From Isoetes taiwanensis (lineage: Eukaryota; Streptophyta; Lycopodiopsida; Isoetales; Isoetaceae): a stretch of 64,000 nucleotides of DNA. Position 1 is the first letter of the stretch. Every line of letters starts with the position of its first letter. The notes beneath the pieces were generated by a model. That model worked only from the letters and a program-made list of their open reading frames with translations, ran no database searches and had not been told where the DNA came from. Shown piece after piece: positions 24,180 through 35,570 of the stretch. The position numbers and the translations under genes are program-made. The stretch is from positions 825,882 through 889,881 of the forward strand of contig JAJEKV010000166.1 of NCBI GenBank assembly GCA_021234155.1. Reading direction: 5' to 3'.

Positions 24180-27100
24180 GTGCTTGTATCCCAAATTCCA
24201 TGTCAAAACTCATATCTATTAGGCAAAACTATTGATCAAAAATTGGAATAGTACTCTGGGAATCAGTGATAGTCCATAAGAGACAGAAACAAACTTATCA
24301 TAATCAATTACATTTTTCTCTCTTCTCAAACTTTGGATTGACATGTGATTTTTTACAACCCCCATCCCTCCCACCCATTTTTGTTTAACTCGTATAGAGA
24401 AATAGTAAAAACAAAAATAATCTCACTTCCTACGTACATGAAGGAATTTGACTTGTTTCCCCTTGATTCATCGATGCATAACACAAGAACAGGAGCGGAT
24501 AGATTTCTTGTTATTTTCTCAATGTAGCATGGTTGCCATATATTAATCATAAGGTCTTATGTATGGATTTTATGGACCATTTTATTAGTTCGTTGCAGGA
24601 CAACTACTCTTAATGTTGATAGGCCCTAAAAGAAATTGTGTAAACTCTATGAGTTTATGTTCCCTAACAAACATGGTGAAAAAGACATTGCACATTGAGC
24701 AAACAATATTGGAATGATGTCACACATATACAATTTCTAATATGAACCATGTAAGCATTATAGACTATATGCCTTACTCCTTTTAGAGAAAGACAAATCC
24801 TGGAAGCTCAAGTTTTGAGAACTTTAAATTGAAGGGATATCTTCAATCCTTATTTCCTCCTGTCAGTTGACATCAAAGACATAATCCTTCCCTCCCTCCC
24901 TCTCTTTTAATGCTCTAAGTATAAATCTTCATTATCTATATATCCATAAGTAGGATGGGTGATGATTCCTAACAAAAACCTAGAGAAAGTAGCAATATGT
25001 TTTGCTACTTCTCAACACATAACATGTCACATAATCGATGAATGCAAATCAATATGAAGAACACAAATCACCAAAATAAGTCATTTCTTTAAGTAAGTTG
25101 AACATGGAATTCTTGATCGAATGAAAAGCTTTGACCTAGATATCTTCAATATTCGTACTATTTCCATGTTGGAACACTATAAGGAAACGTCTAGATGCTA
25201 TTAGTAAATAATAAAAATAGCATGCTTCTAAATTATCATTGGTATATTGTCTCGAAGTTCGATTTTTACTCCAAGTAAAGGATCTTTGTGTACAATCTTT
25301 ACATGCCATCTATGAGACATCCAACGTTGTTCTTTGTTCTGATCTAGTTGTTTTGTCTGCCTTTTGAGCATGTCATCTCATTGTAATGATTTTTTAGAAA
25401 GGCAAAAGAACATCTACACGTGCAAAAGGAATGCTCTAATGTTAAGAAAAGAGCAAAAGTACAAACTTTTTAGAACCTAGGTAAATGTTCATGTGAATTT
25501 TTGAACAACCTTTTAGCTTTTTCACATTTTGCACATATCAATAACACATAAAGTTTAGTTTTGGTTTACTATATTATCTCAAGTCAAGGACACTTTTATA
25601 TTGGAATTAGTTCTTTATCATTATTGTATTTAATTATAGATTAAAATGAGGTGTATTTTGGACAATAAATTTACGTTTGAATAGGAAATTCTCTCCCCAA
25701 AACATGGATACAATGTTGAAAAACAAGATTAGCGAAGGTTCAACGATGAAGACAACAGGTGTGGTTCATGAAATTCATCGAAGAAAATGGAGGCAGGCAG
25801 TAAAAAGTCCAACCTTTTAGCCGTTTCTCTTTTTACGCATTGGTCTCCATGTTGGCATGTAGTATAAATTAATGATGCTAAATTTTGGTTTCAATAAATT
25901 CCTTGTGTAATCACATCATTTTGCTAAATTCCATGCAAAGCAACTGTATATGACCAAACCACATTGTGTTCATATTCCATTGCACTTACCTTTCACCATT
26001 GCATTTGGATAGTGAGATCTTTGTTTTTATTGTGTCTTGTGGGCAGCAGGCTTTCCGGTTTTAATTGCCAATGTAGTGCAAAGAAAAACAGGACCGAAAG
26101 GCTGGAAGGGAGGATGGAATGCTGAAAGAACATGACATGAGCTGAGAAAAGCACTGGGACCAGCAGGATGATAAGAATATAAGTTGATCTGTTGATGCTG
26201 GCGCAATCTTTGGATGATGAAACAAGACCAGAAAGGCATGTTGGAACATCAAGGTCAAGATCAAACTAAAAGGAAAACAAAAGGGAGTGGCTTTATATAT
26301 ATGGACATACAAGGTACATTGCTTGATAAGGGGGGACAGCTTCAATCAAAATAAATAAAATAAACAAAATGACCAAACACCTAAATGATAAATAAATAAA
26401 CAAAGTAAATGGATGAATAGATTCATGGACATAAATAAACAAATGAAAAGGTAAATGGTTATCATTTTTTGCAGTGAAAATGAATAATAAATAACAAATG
26501 AGATAAATGGTTCATTTCTGCATACTGGCAGTTAGGAAGTATGATTATGCAAGAACTTCCATGTACAGCAGGGACCCAGTTCAATTTCTGCCCTCAAATC
26601 CGAGAGAAGTGAAGGTCCCTTCTGTGCGCTGCGGCGGAAACTGCCCACATCTTCAGCAACTTTCCGGCCTTTCCCCATGCGTTGCCTATTCAACAGATCC
26701 ACCTTGCAAATCGCTTCTCGATCCATTTTTGAAGGACCCATCTCGGACAAGGGCCCCATTCGATCCGTCCTTCGGCATTTTCCTTTGCTCCCCTGTTTCG
26801 CTCCATCCCGCTTCTGATCATGTCTGATACAGAAGAGTATGGTCTTCTTCCTAATCGAATCTGCAACCCCTGTTTTGTCCCAATTTTTTGTTTTGGGGTC
26901 GCTTAAAGGCATGCTGATGCTGTTTGAAAATTCGCCCACAAAGAAACTCAAGTGTTCTTTCGGTTCTGTTCATGGTTCAACATGCCGCATTGATTTTCGG
27001 TTTATGATTCATAGATGCTGCATTGATTTTTGGGCTTGGGCTGTTTTGTATAAGGCGATTTGTCCAAAGGGTTGTTGAAGAGGCAATTACATGCAAGCAA

Positions 27101-27340
27101 GGGCCAGCTGACTCGGTGATGATGTTAGCCTAGTAGCCCAAATTGCTGGAATTGGGAAGTTCCTCTGTTTCTTGTGTTGATCTGTATCAAATATTCTTGT
27201 CAATTTCTGTGCTGTTTTCTTTTTTTGAGCTGTAATACTTATTATCAATTTGCAAACAATCTGAAGCTCCTTTTTGAGCCGCAGCAGAGGCGTGAACTGG
27301 ATTAGTCTGGCATGATCTCTGGGTCAGGAGAAAAAAAACC
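24180..27340. other. Gene-free AT-rich region
   Basis: I see no supported gene. Pyrimidine-rich CCCTCC repeats lie at 24887-24905. AT-rich A-rich repetition (AAATAAA words) runs over 26340-26500. The stretch 26500-27080 is less AT-rich and open in several frames; it lies just upstream of the pseudogene at 27350 and could be its old promoter or 5' untranslated region. A minus-strand hint of a CAKCEKAKRLF-like peptide near 25500 was too weak to call. Confidence 0.4.
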
Positions 27341-27349
27341 GAATTCAAA

Positions 27350-28969
27350 ATGCCAGGCCCTTGGTTATCTTGGACTAAAACATTAGCTTGCAAAACAAGA
27401 CAGAAATACAGTTTATGATCCAGCAGCAACCTGCAGCCTCAACAAGAGCTCTAAGATTAAGCATACCTTCTACACGATCTCTCCAGCTCAAGCATTTCTG
27501 AATCTTACGAATCGGTTGCAACTGCTCATTGTCTAAAATCTCAAGGATGTGATACATGGCAGCAATGGGGTTATGAATAAATCATCCACAACTTTGCAGC
27601 CCAAGATCAAAGGGGATAGTGATTACATGCAAGAAGTTTTCTTCTAGGAGTTGAATGATCTACATCAGGATCCCTTCTGGGCTAATTCTCCACTGGCTAA
27701 GTGTGATAACAATTTGGGGACTTTCTGGCAAGTTCAATGGGATTAAAACTCCTGGTCATGGTTGCCAAGGCCAGGGCTTGAGAAAATTTCTGGCTGCCAT
27801 GGCTGTAAAATGGACCACGAAACCATGGTTCTGTTATCATGTCGTGATCCTGCTGGAGGCTGCTATAAGCAGGTTCTATATGTCTGTCAGATGTGTGGAA
27901 CAGATTTAGCAAAGAAGCATAGAACACCATCATACAGTCAAACATGCTGGTAAGGAAAAGAAACCCATCAGTTTCTTGCCTTGATTTTCACATTTTCATG
28001 GTGCTTTAGCCAGGCTGCTTGGTTTTGTGTCTGAAAACTCTGCATTCTTGAAGCATGGTTTTTGTTCATGAAGAATCATACTTGTTATGCATGAAACTCC
28101 ATAAATCTGGTACCAGATTCATTGATCTTCATGAAGAGTTGTCCTTTTTGTACTTAATATTTGGATATGTAAAAGCAGTTTTTGTTATAAGCTAGGAATA
28201 GAGTAGTTTAGTTCATAAACAATGCTTGATTATATTGAACACAATTTAACATTTTTTATAACTGTGCTTTGATGCAGTGTCAAGGCTAAACAAAGGGACT
28301 CATCCAGGAACATCATAGAGATCATTTTTTAGAACAAGCTGGTTAAAAAGGAGATTTCATTTGGAAGCATAATCAGAATACTGAAAGATTCAAAACTCTC
28401 AGAAGACCATCTCCAGATTTGAAGATTACAGGAGACAGTAAGGAGCAAGGCACAGAACGTGCCTAAGAAGCATGTCAGGTGCATGGCAGATGGAAATGAG
28501 CTGCTCAGATTCTGCCCTCCCACCATAGCCTGCTCCTTGGGTTCAAATGGATCTTCCAGCCTCTGCAACTCTTACAAGTGCAATGTGTGCAGGATAATCA
28601 AGTCTGGCTTCGGCGCGAAAAAAAGATTCAGAACAAATCATGCTCCAGTGCTAAAAGATGCAGACAAAGCAATTTACACTACTGCTACCAGTAGCAGTGC
28701 TCATGCTTCCCTTCCTCCTCTTTCTGAAGATGTCACTCATGCCATGCTTGTCTGCAGGTGATTGCTGGTAGAATCTACCGCCCAGTTCGGATAATTTAGA
28801 GGAGTTTTTCCCTCCTAATGGCTATGATTCTATCTCTGGCGAATCCGCCCGCATCATCCTCAAACTTGGATGATCTCTATTCAATCCCAGAGCTCTCTTG
28901 GCTTGTTTTGTGGTGATCTATAAAATGCTGAGATGGTTTGTAAGTTTTGTGGTGATCTATAAATGCTGA
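27350..28969 (+). pseudogene. C2H2/PARP-like protein pseudogene (At1g75710 family)
   Basis: The order of conserved blocks matches a plant family with one C2H2 finger and a C-terminal PARP-like fold. Exon 1 (about 27350-27949) starts MPGPWLSW, contains NLKDVIHG near 27535, and ends with a finger (CQMCGTDLAKK, then HHHTVKH). A GT-AG intron follows (27950-28277). Exon 2 has SSRNIIEII, RTSWLKKE, SQKTISRFEDYR, KKHVRCMADGNELLRF, CSLGSNGSSSLCN, CNVCRIIKSGF, an IYTTATSS-like piece, VCRVIAGRIYRP, NGYDSISG and NPRALLACFVVIYK. At least five one-base shifts and several stops interrupt it, so it cannot make a full protein. The stop codon falls inside a tandem duplication at 28905-28981. The function of the family is poorly known, and no enzymatic activity should be assumed. 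Confidence 0.85.
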
Positions 28970-28981
28970 GATGGTTTGTAA
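28905..28981. repeat. Tandem duplication at the end of the pseudogene
   Basis: Two copies of a 38-39 base block beginning GTTTTGTGGTGATCTATAAA differ by a single A. The first spans the family's usual C-terminus (FVVIYK). The duplication therefore extends the last exon by about 13 codons before a stop at 28967-28969. Confidence 0.9.
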
Positions 28982-29170
28982 GGACTCTCTGTTCATATGT
29001 AGTTCTCCCTAATAAGGAGAGGGTTTGTTATGTGGTTTGTAGGTAGTTGATCCATGTGGGTGAAGTTTTGAGATCATATGGATGATCTTTGTATCAAGCA
29101 TATGTGTTTCCAAGATAGGTGGTTAATGGAGAAAAGAGATCAAAGGTCTCGTTGTGTTTACAATGGTTAT

Positions 29171-29215
29171 GAATAGAATTGAGTTTTATCGTCCACAGAG
29201 GCCAAATGAGTTTGA
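29171..29215 (-). mobile_element. LINE 3' terminus only
   Basis: The plus strand reads GAATAGAATTGAG, then TTTTATCGTCCACAGAGGCC, which is the family terminus with a short tail in minus orientation. The body is missing, so this would be a severely 5'-truncated insertion. Confidence 0.5.
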
Positions 29216-29248
29216 AGTTCATTAGAACTTAGAAGGATGAGAAGGATC

Positions 29249-29349
29249 CTATTTTAGTGTATGTGCAAATTGCAAAAGTTAAATATGGCTATGCATTCTA
29301 TTTTAGTGTTTTGTGCAAATTGCAAAGTTAGAAAATATGGCTATGCATC
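29249..29349. repeat. Tandem duplication, about 50-base unit
   Basis: Two adjacent copies share CTATTTTAGTG, TGTGCAAATTGCAAA and AATATGGCTATGCAT, with small indels between them. Confidence 0.85.
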
Positions 29350-31360
29350 ATAAGAGTGCATGCATGTGGCACATAATGTGCCAGATAGCCAGTGGTTCTA
29401 TGCCACTTTCATGCCCTTTTTTTCTTTTCATGCCCATTTCCATTCTTAGGAATAGTGTTTATTGCATCCTTGCACGAGGCTTGCTTTGTTCGCCATTTCC
29501 ATGGCATATCACATGATGCCTATTGCCTGAAATAATGAGACATAAGAAGTTGGTTAGATGTGGAAGTTTTTATACCTCTACCCCCAAGTTGGTTACAACC
29601 ATAATTTCAATTGACATTTCGACCACGAATACTTAATAATACTGTCTCTGAATAGATAGCAAGAGTTTGTTGAGACTTTTATTTTGGTAGATGCGTTTCT
29701 TGGAGGTCTCCTACACATCAAGTGGATGATAATAAAAATAAACGCCGTAGTAGATTGGCTAAATATCCTTTGAGAACTGCAATTACCAATCATGTCTAGC
29801 ATTCAAGTTCATTTTGTTTATTTACTTTTCTCTTCTTTCACTCACCTCCTAAGCCTTTCATGCTCCATGGCCCCCTTTATCTTATCTTCTTTTTTTTTTT
29901 ACTTTGGTAAGGTGTTGGACTTCATGCCTGGAACGCCGCAGATGCCCAGCTTTTCTTGGCCCGTTCCCTTTAAATTCAAGCTCCTCTTCGCGGGGCCCAT
30001 GTTGCCCGCGTTGAATGCAAATTTTGGATAAAATTATGACCTCGATCACCTACATTGGGCGTGTTTTCTACAAATTCTTCCCTCCATCACCGATTTTTCC
30101 TTTGGCGCCTCACTCCTCCTCCTGACTTCTACGATTCTTGGCGCCTCACTCCTCACATTTCTGATTTTTTGGTCGAGTTCATGATCAGCGGGGTTGAAAT
30201 CTTGAAATCTTGATACTTTGGATATCTGAGTGCAAGATATATTCTAAGGATTGTTTTCTTTTGCGGGATTGCGGCCGAGGATTAACTTCTAATTCATGTT
30301 CGAATACGTCCGCGGTTTATTGTCTTGCTTTGTAAATTCCTTGCAAAGGAACATGGATCGAGTAACTTCTTTGTCGCGTGACCCATCATCAAGCTTTTAA
30401 GTAGTGTATGTTCCTCATATTATTTGCATCATGTGATCCTCTAATATCATTTCGAAGCGCTAATCGTTTCTTCCTCTTTAAATTCGATGCGGAGCAGGGA
30501 GGAGAAACTTAGTCGGCAACCCATCTTCCCAATCCATTCTAGGTTAGTGTCTTTCTTTCTTGAATCGTAAAGGCAAGAGGCGGGAAGTTCATAACCATTT
30601 GCAGTTTTGATCTTCATCTGATTAAATCGAGGCGTTTCAAAGCGGTTTAAATGGAAGCGGTTTCAAAGGCTAGGAATACCATTATTGAAGCGTTTACAAA
30701 GGCGAGGTCAACTCTTGAATCAATAGATGAGATAAAGGAAGCTCAAAGCTATTATTGTATCGGTAGGTTGGTTTCAACCTAAAGCTATGTGGAATTATAT
30801 GATTGGACGGTATGAAAGCGGTTGAAGACTTAATTTAAAAGAAAAAGACAACATATTTGAATTCTTGGAAAAGCTTGACTCTATTGTTGTAGCTCTTGGC
30901 GGAGTTGAGTCATTCTAAATAGCCTACATCAGATTTTTATCTTTAGCTGGAAATTAGATTATCTCATAATTGACGACTTGCAACATTATTGAAAAATTTA
31001 GAAGAGTTTAAAGGGCATGCTATTTAAATGATACAAACATAATTTGAGCGATGGATTAAATGTTAAATGAGTCGATTGTCTTTTAGTGCGACCTTCTTCT
31101 TTGGTAATGGGAATAGCTTGCATTTCAGTTGTTTCTACGATGTATTATGCCTACATGACGTGGAGGCATGATTGGTAAAAACCAACACCCTCAAGAGATG
31201 TCAAATCCACAGATGGCCCACTTTGTGCCCTCCTTGATATGGATATACGGTTGCTCGTTCCCATTTCAAGCTCCAAGTTTCATGTCCATCTCCTCTATGA
31301 ATCGTAAGAGTGTGAGAATGAAAATCCTTTGCTTGATGATAAGCCCTTCCCTCTTGTATG
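29350..31360. other. Unrecognised sequence
   Basis: No family is recognisable. A poly-T run occurs near 29890. A short open frame starts at 30651 (MEAVSKARNTIIEAF...) and stops after about 44 codons; the words GAAGCG and AAAGGC(G/T) recur around it at 30640-30720. Gene remains are possible but unproven. Confidence 0.3.
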
Positions 31361-31369
31361 GCACAGCCC

Positions 31370-31393
31370 TTCTAACGACATATGTCGTTAGAA
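31370..31393. repeat. Perfect 24-base palindrome
   Basis: The 24 bases starting TTCTAACGACAT are followed immediately by their exact reverse complement, with no loop. It sits in an open frame (31168-31482) of unknown nature. Such a palindrome can be a binding site or a scar, but no partner was found. Confidence 0.9.
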
Positions 31394-31489
31394 ATCACGA
31401 TGGCAAACTACGGGATCAGATAGGTAATCTGCGAACCTTGAAAAATGCCATTGCTCTACTTGAGAAGGTAAGTAAGCATTAATATGTCT

Positions 31490-33130
31490 TTTTAAGATTC
31501 CTTTGATTTTTAGTCTAATTGGTATGAATTAAGGTATGTTTTAGTTTTGAGAGAAGTGATGATCCATATTTGGTATAGGTCTGCCGAAGTTGAAGCTGAA
31601 GAGAAACATCAAAGTTCACTGCAATAAGCAATAAATTTCGAAAATACCATCAAATGAGTATTCACGGAGAAAATATGGCGGAAGCCCATTAAAGGATCTT
31701 CTCATCCCGTGCCAAAAGTAGCTCCTTAGTTCACATGGTTTACATCATAAGCTCATTACATGCAAGATAGCCAGCTTTCATAGTTCTCCCCGTAGCAATA
31801 AGATGTGGTCTTTGCTCTGTTTCCTACCATTTCAAATGAATATATATGGCGCCATTGAGACCTACTACCAATTTGCGTCTAAAAGTTACTCATCTTTACT
31901 TCTTCAATTTCTTGTCCGAAAAATTGTTCATTGTGTTTGTGTTATGTTATTATCTTGTTGTTTGATTTTCTTGGGTCTTAATTCGAGTGATTTATGCTTC
32001 TGAGTCTTTTGTTTAGAGAAGTGAGCTGAATGGAAGCGTTAGCCCATTGAATAGCGAGGTCTTGGAGCGAAATTTGAGGGCATCGATTGAACTTGGAGCC
32101 GTTTTAGTGCGAAAGTAAATCCATGAATTTTAGAGCGGTTTTTGCTCACGAAAAGTCATTTAGAAATATTGGGAATTCGGAATGATCGATTTGCCCAAAA
32201 CGTTTTTTTTTTTCTCTACTTTCATTTTGATGCTCTTTCTGTAGGCATTGGTGGCCTCTGTTACCTCGAAGAACACAAGAACCACCACGGCTCGAAAATG
32301 TAGCCAATCTGCTTTGCTTTAGATGGCCCTATAATGTCCCATGTATTTTTTATAGGTTAGGTGAAGTTTAAAGATCATAATATCGATGGAGCTGCGGATA
32401 GTTGTGGTGACACGAGCAAACTGCGATTGGAGCCAAGACCACCACCTGCGTGCTACACGGCACTTTGTGGATCAATGTGCTGCTGCACAAACCATTCATC
32501 CCCTTTTTGTGTTGTTGATTTTTTATGTCGATTTGTGCCTTGCTATTTTAACCTTTGTTTGGCCTTCAATCTTCATTTAGACCTTTCTATTCTAGCTTGA
32601 GCATTCCTTGCACTTTGATCCTATGACCTCTCCCCCATTCTTCTGGACTTGAGCAATTTGCCCTGATTCAAAATCTATTTCAAAATTGATTCGTGATACT
32701 TTAAAAAATGCTCCATTTACTTACAGAAAGAATGGGCGCATGAGCAATGGAATTCCCTCATGAGATATTATGACAATGAGATTAATGAGATTGAACAACT
32801 TGGCCGGGTCTTACTTAAGCATGTATTTATGGTTCGAAATGCTGGGTCCATCTAGGTATTGTAGCCTCCTCGACCCATCCATCCCTTGAGGAAAGAAATG
32901 TGTTCGCGAGAATAAGTTTGGACATTTATGTGCCTTTGCTTTATTTTAGTAAAATACTTTCTTGATTCTTATGCTTCTTTTTGCATCTAAGAGTTTTGGA
33001 ATTTTCTGCAGTGAGAGGAGAACTTCTATTCACAGGATGTTATTAGTCTTGAAAATAGCTACGCAAAGGTTTAAAGGTCTTTATAATGAGCTAGAATAAA
33101 ATTTCGCCCAATAGCCCTTACGAAAGACTA
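31490..33130. other. Unrecognised sequence
   Basis: There are no supported motifs. Two overlapping open frames at 32361-32600 have no domain signature. The poly-T run at about 32199-32212 is unremarkable. It leads into the exon-like relic that follows. Confidence 0.3.
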
Positions 33131-33139
33131 ATGTTATGC

Positions 33140-33392
33140 CTGTTCAACATCTTAAAGGCGAGTGCACATCGATCCTGAGCCTCAAGGGTGCCCGAGAGGT
33201 CCGCAGGGCCCAAAACATGTTACGTCTCATTTTTTCAAACGGTGAAGGAATGGCTAAAGATAACCAGCTTTAGGAAGGTCCAATTATACAAAAGCAAGAT
33301 CTGTTGATCGAAGATGATGCAAGCGGATGCCTCTCTTATTCACAAGCATTGGTACCACATGTAAAGGTACTCTTGCAAGAAGGTGAGGCTTC
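33140..33392 (+). pseudogene. Exon-like relic of an unrecognised protein
   Basis: A plus-strand frame stays open for about 82 codons with only one stop and reads like a real protein: HLKGECTSILSLKGAREV, RRAQNMLRLIFSNGEGMAK, then KQDLLIEDDASGCLSYSQ and VPHVKVLLQEGE. A plausible GT donor follows (GAAG/GTGAGG near 33382). Upstream at 33060-33110 the reading continues (QRFKGLYNELE) with two stops. I do not recognise the family; a retrotransposon gag is an alternative. Confidence 0.3.
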
Positions 33393-33539
33393 TTGACTTT
33401 TGCTTCTCCTTGGTTCAATTTTTGTAGGTCCTCTATGAAATTTAAAATATTGTATTATGTACATTTTATTCTATAAAATACAAAACAATGTAAGGGTTTT
33501 GGATTGTTTGGTTATGGAATCTTAAGTTATGCAATCAAA

Positions 33540-33655
33540 GTCCCACAAGCAAAATGGCATTTTCTTTAGGAAGCTTTTATTTCATTTTGAGTCAAATTTC
33601 CACAAGCAATATACATTTTCCATAGGAAGCTTTTACTTCATTTTGCTAATTGAAA
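33540..33655. repeat. Two-copy direct repeat
   Basis: Both halves contain CCACAAGCAA, CATTTTC, TAGGAAGCTTTTA and TTCATTTTG in order, with a period near 60 bases and several mismatches. Confidence 0.7.
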
Positions 33656-34027
33656 CATAAGTTGTCAAAATTTCCCTCTGATGTGACATTGCGGTTGATA
33701 TATACAACATAACATTCATCATTGCAGTTGATGTATACAATAGAACATTTCTCTCAATCATTATTCTTACATCACAACACAAGGCTATGTTAACACACAC
33801 CCTACAACATTGGACACCTATCTTTGCAGTGGCCTTTAACCAAGAAGGAGGGCGAACCAGCTCAAACCGAATCCTATATAAAATGCACATCCTATTTAGG
33901 TGTGGCAAAGCCAAGCACACGTTTGGCAAAAGTAGCAAGCGGTCAAATTGGGTGAACACATAAACAAACGCATGACATTGAGCGCCCACATAACCATACT
34001 CCCCAACTTATACAACAATGCCGAGCA

Positions 34028-34130
34028 CACATAGAATTGATAAGTTATTTAGATTCAAGTTGTAGATCCAAGAACAACAATCTTAGAGCCCACATAGAAT
34101 AGATAAGTTATTTGATCTTAAGTTGTACAT
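34028..34130. repeat. Two-copy direct repeat, 63-base period
   Basis: CACATAGAAT(T/A)GATAAGTT followed by ATTTAG/ATTTGA and AAGTTGTA occurs at 34028-34067 and again at 34091-34130, with a few changes. Confidence 0.8.
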
Positions 34131-34650
34131 GTATGTCTTAGAAACTTTTGAGGGCGTTGTCTTAATGATCAATGGAAAACATACCCATTTGTTTTATTCT
34201 CAAAATTGCTATGTTCAATCAAAACCTATGCTTAGGGGATTGAAGCTTATGCCTAGGGTACCCATTTGTTTTATGTCACATCTAAACACTGTGGGAAGGG
34301 ACATGAGATGTCATCAACATTAACTAGAACTCTAGAAATCCCTACAAACAAATGTATAGAATCAATAAGTTCTAACATCACACAATCTTCGAGTTGCAGC
34401 CAGCTTATTCTGAAGTAATGGAAAACTGATTTGTCTAAGACGTGTCCTATTATGACATGGCGCTGACATGGAGCCCAAAATGGTGTCTTAAAAAAATATG
34501 ACAAGCATATAATAAGAGTGCTGTGGAAAAAGGGCCTTAGTTTACATATTCCTTTGACTTTCTACAAATAAAAAATTAAACATGTTTACTAGCGATCACT
34601 TTCACTTGCACACTGCGCGTCAATATAGTCCACAAATACTAAAAATGCTA

Positions 34651-34930
34651 TCTACATAATGCATTTATCTCATGCATGACCACCAACACATTAGACATGC
34701 CTAAACATCTCTATAAGGAACCTTATATGCAACATCATCTACAACTACACCCATTTGAACATGAACATCCACATGCCTTGATGCAATTAGCACCTTCATT
34801 CTACACATGCAACCAATCATATAAACGAATTCTATTGATAATATTTCATTGGATACTAAGAATCTATTACTCTAAACACATTGCACATGTCCAGGATTAA
34901 TGCCCGACATCGTCGGGCACACGTTTCTAG
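34651..34930 (+). mobile_element. Likely non-autonomous Helitron
   Basis: The right end is diagnostic: a perfect hairpin TGCCCGAC-ATC-GTCGGGCA at 34901-34919, then eight bases further on the terminus CTAG at 34927-34930, followed by T. This is the Helitron 3' layout (hairpin roughly ten bases before CTRR, insertion between A and T). The left end is less certain. The best candidate is TCTACATAATG at 34651, preceded by A, which would give a 280-bp element with no coding capacity. No Rep/helicase sequence is present. Confidence 0.6.
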
Positions 34931-35531
34931 TTTGTTTTTCTTTTCTTATACTACATGTAAGATCATCATCAACATTTTCTTATACTCTAAATTATAATGT
35001 GTGTCACAAAGCCCTAGTCAACTCCATGAACAGAATAGGAAATTGATTATTGTCCATGTCAGTGATCCAAGTCTAATACTCAAATTTGACTTAACTTAGT
35101 CAGAATCACCAGGAGAAATGCAGTTAAAAGGCAATCCAATTTGCAATTTGCAATTTTTCCTATCGCGCTCCCTCAATTCATGAATTTCGATTACGTTTCT
35201 ACAAATGAGTTGGAAGTATTCTTTTGCATTTTATCAATCATTAATTGGTTTTGAAACAAAATATTGGATTTTTTAATGCTTTAGATCATTGGCAAGAGAA
35301 ACATGTTGAATTAAGTGTGACCTTTTCCTGAATTTTGCAATCAGATCTCACTTTGCAAGGTGTTCGATCTCTTTATCGGCAAGAGGAATGCTTTGTGAAC
35401 GAATCTGAGTTTGATGTCGAACATTTTAATGTCTTTCGTCTTGAATAATGGCATCACAATGTTGCATTGCAACTTGCAATTACGATCTTGAAAGCATTCA
35501 CACTAAAAAGAAGCAGTTTCTAAAGCAAGAA

Positions 35532-35570
35532 AAGGAAGGAAGGAAGGAAGGAAGGAAGGAAGGAAGGAAG
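35532..35570. repeat. AAGG microsatellite, tail of LINE C
   Basis: About ten uninterrupted AAGG/GGAA units abut the LINE C terminus. Read on the element's own strand, it is a CTTC-type 3' tail. Confidence 0.9.

Noticed and set aside
25380-25560. Copia gag-pre-integrase on the minus strand
   Set aside because: A CAKCEKAKRLF-like peptide is suggestive, but stops are dense and the expected neighbouring motifs are absent.
11703-34130. CRISPR-like array from direct repeats
   Set aside because: Only two-copy tandems are present, without regular spacers, and the sequence is a plant nuclear genome.
35532-35570. Stand-alone microsatellite
   Set aside because: It abuts a LINE terminus exactly, as do the other simple repeats at 12.3, 19.9, 24.15 and 42.96 kb, so it is better explained as the element's tail.
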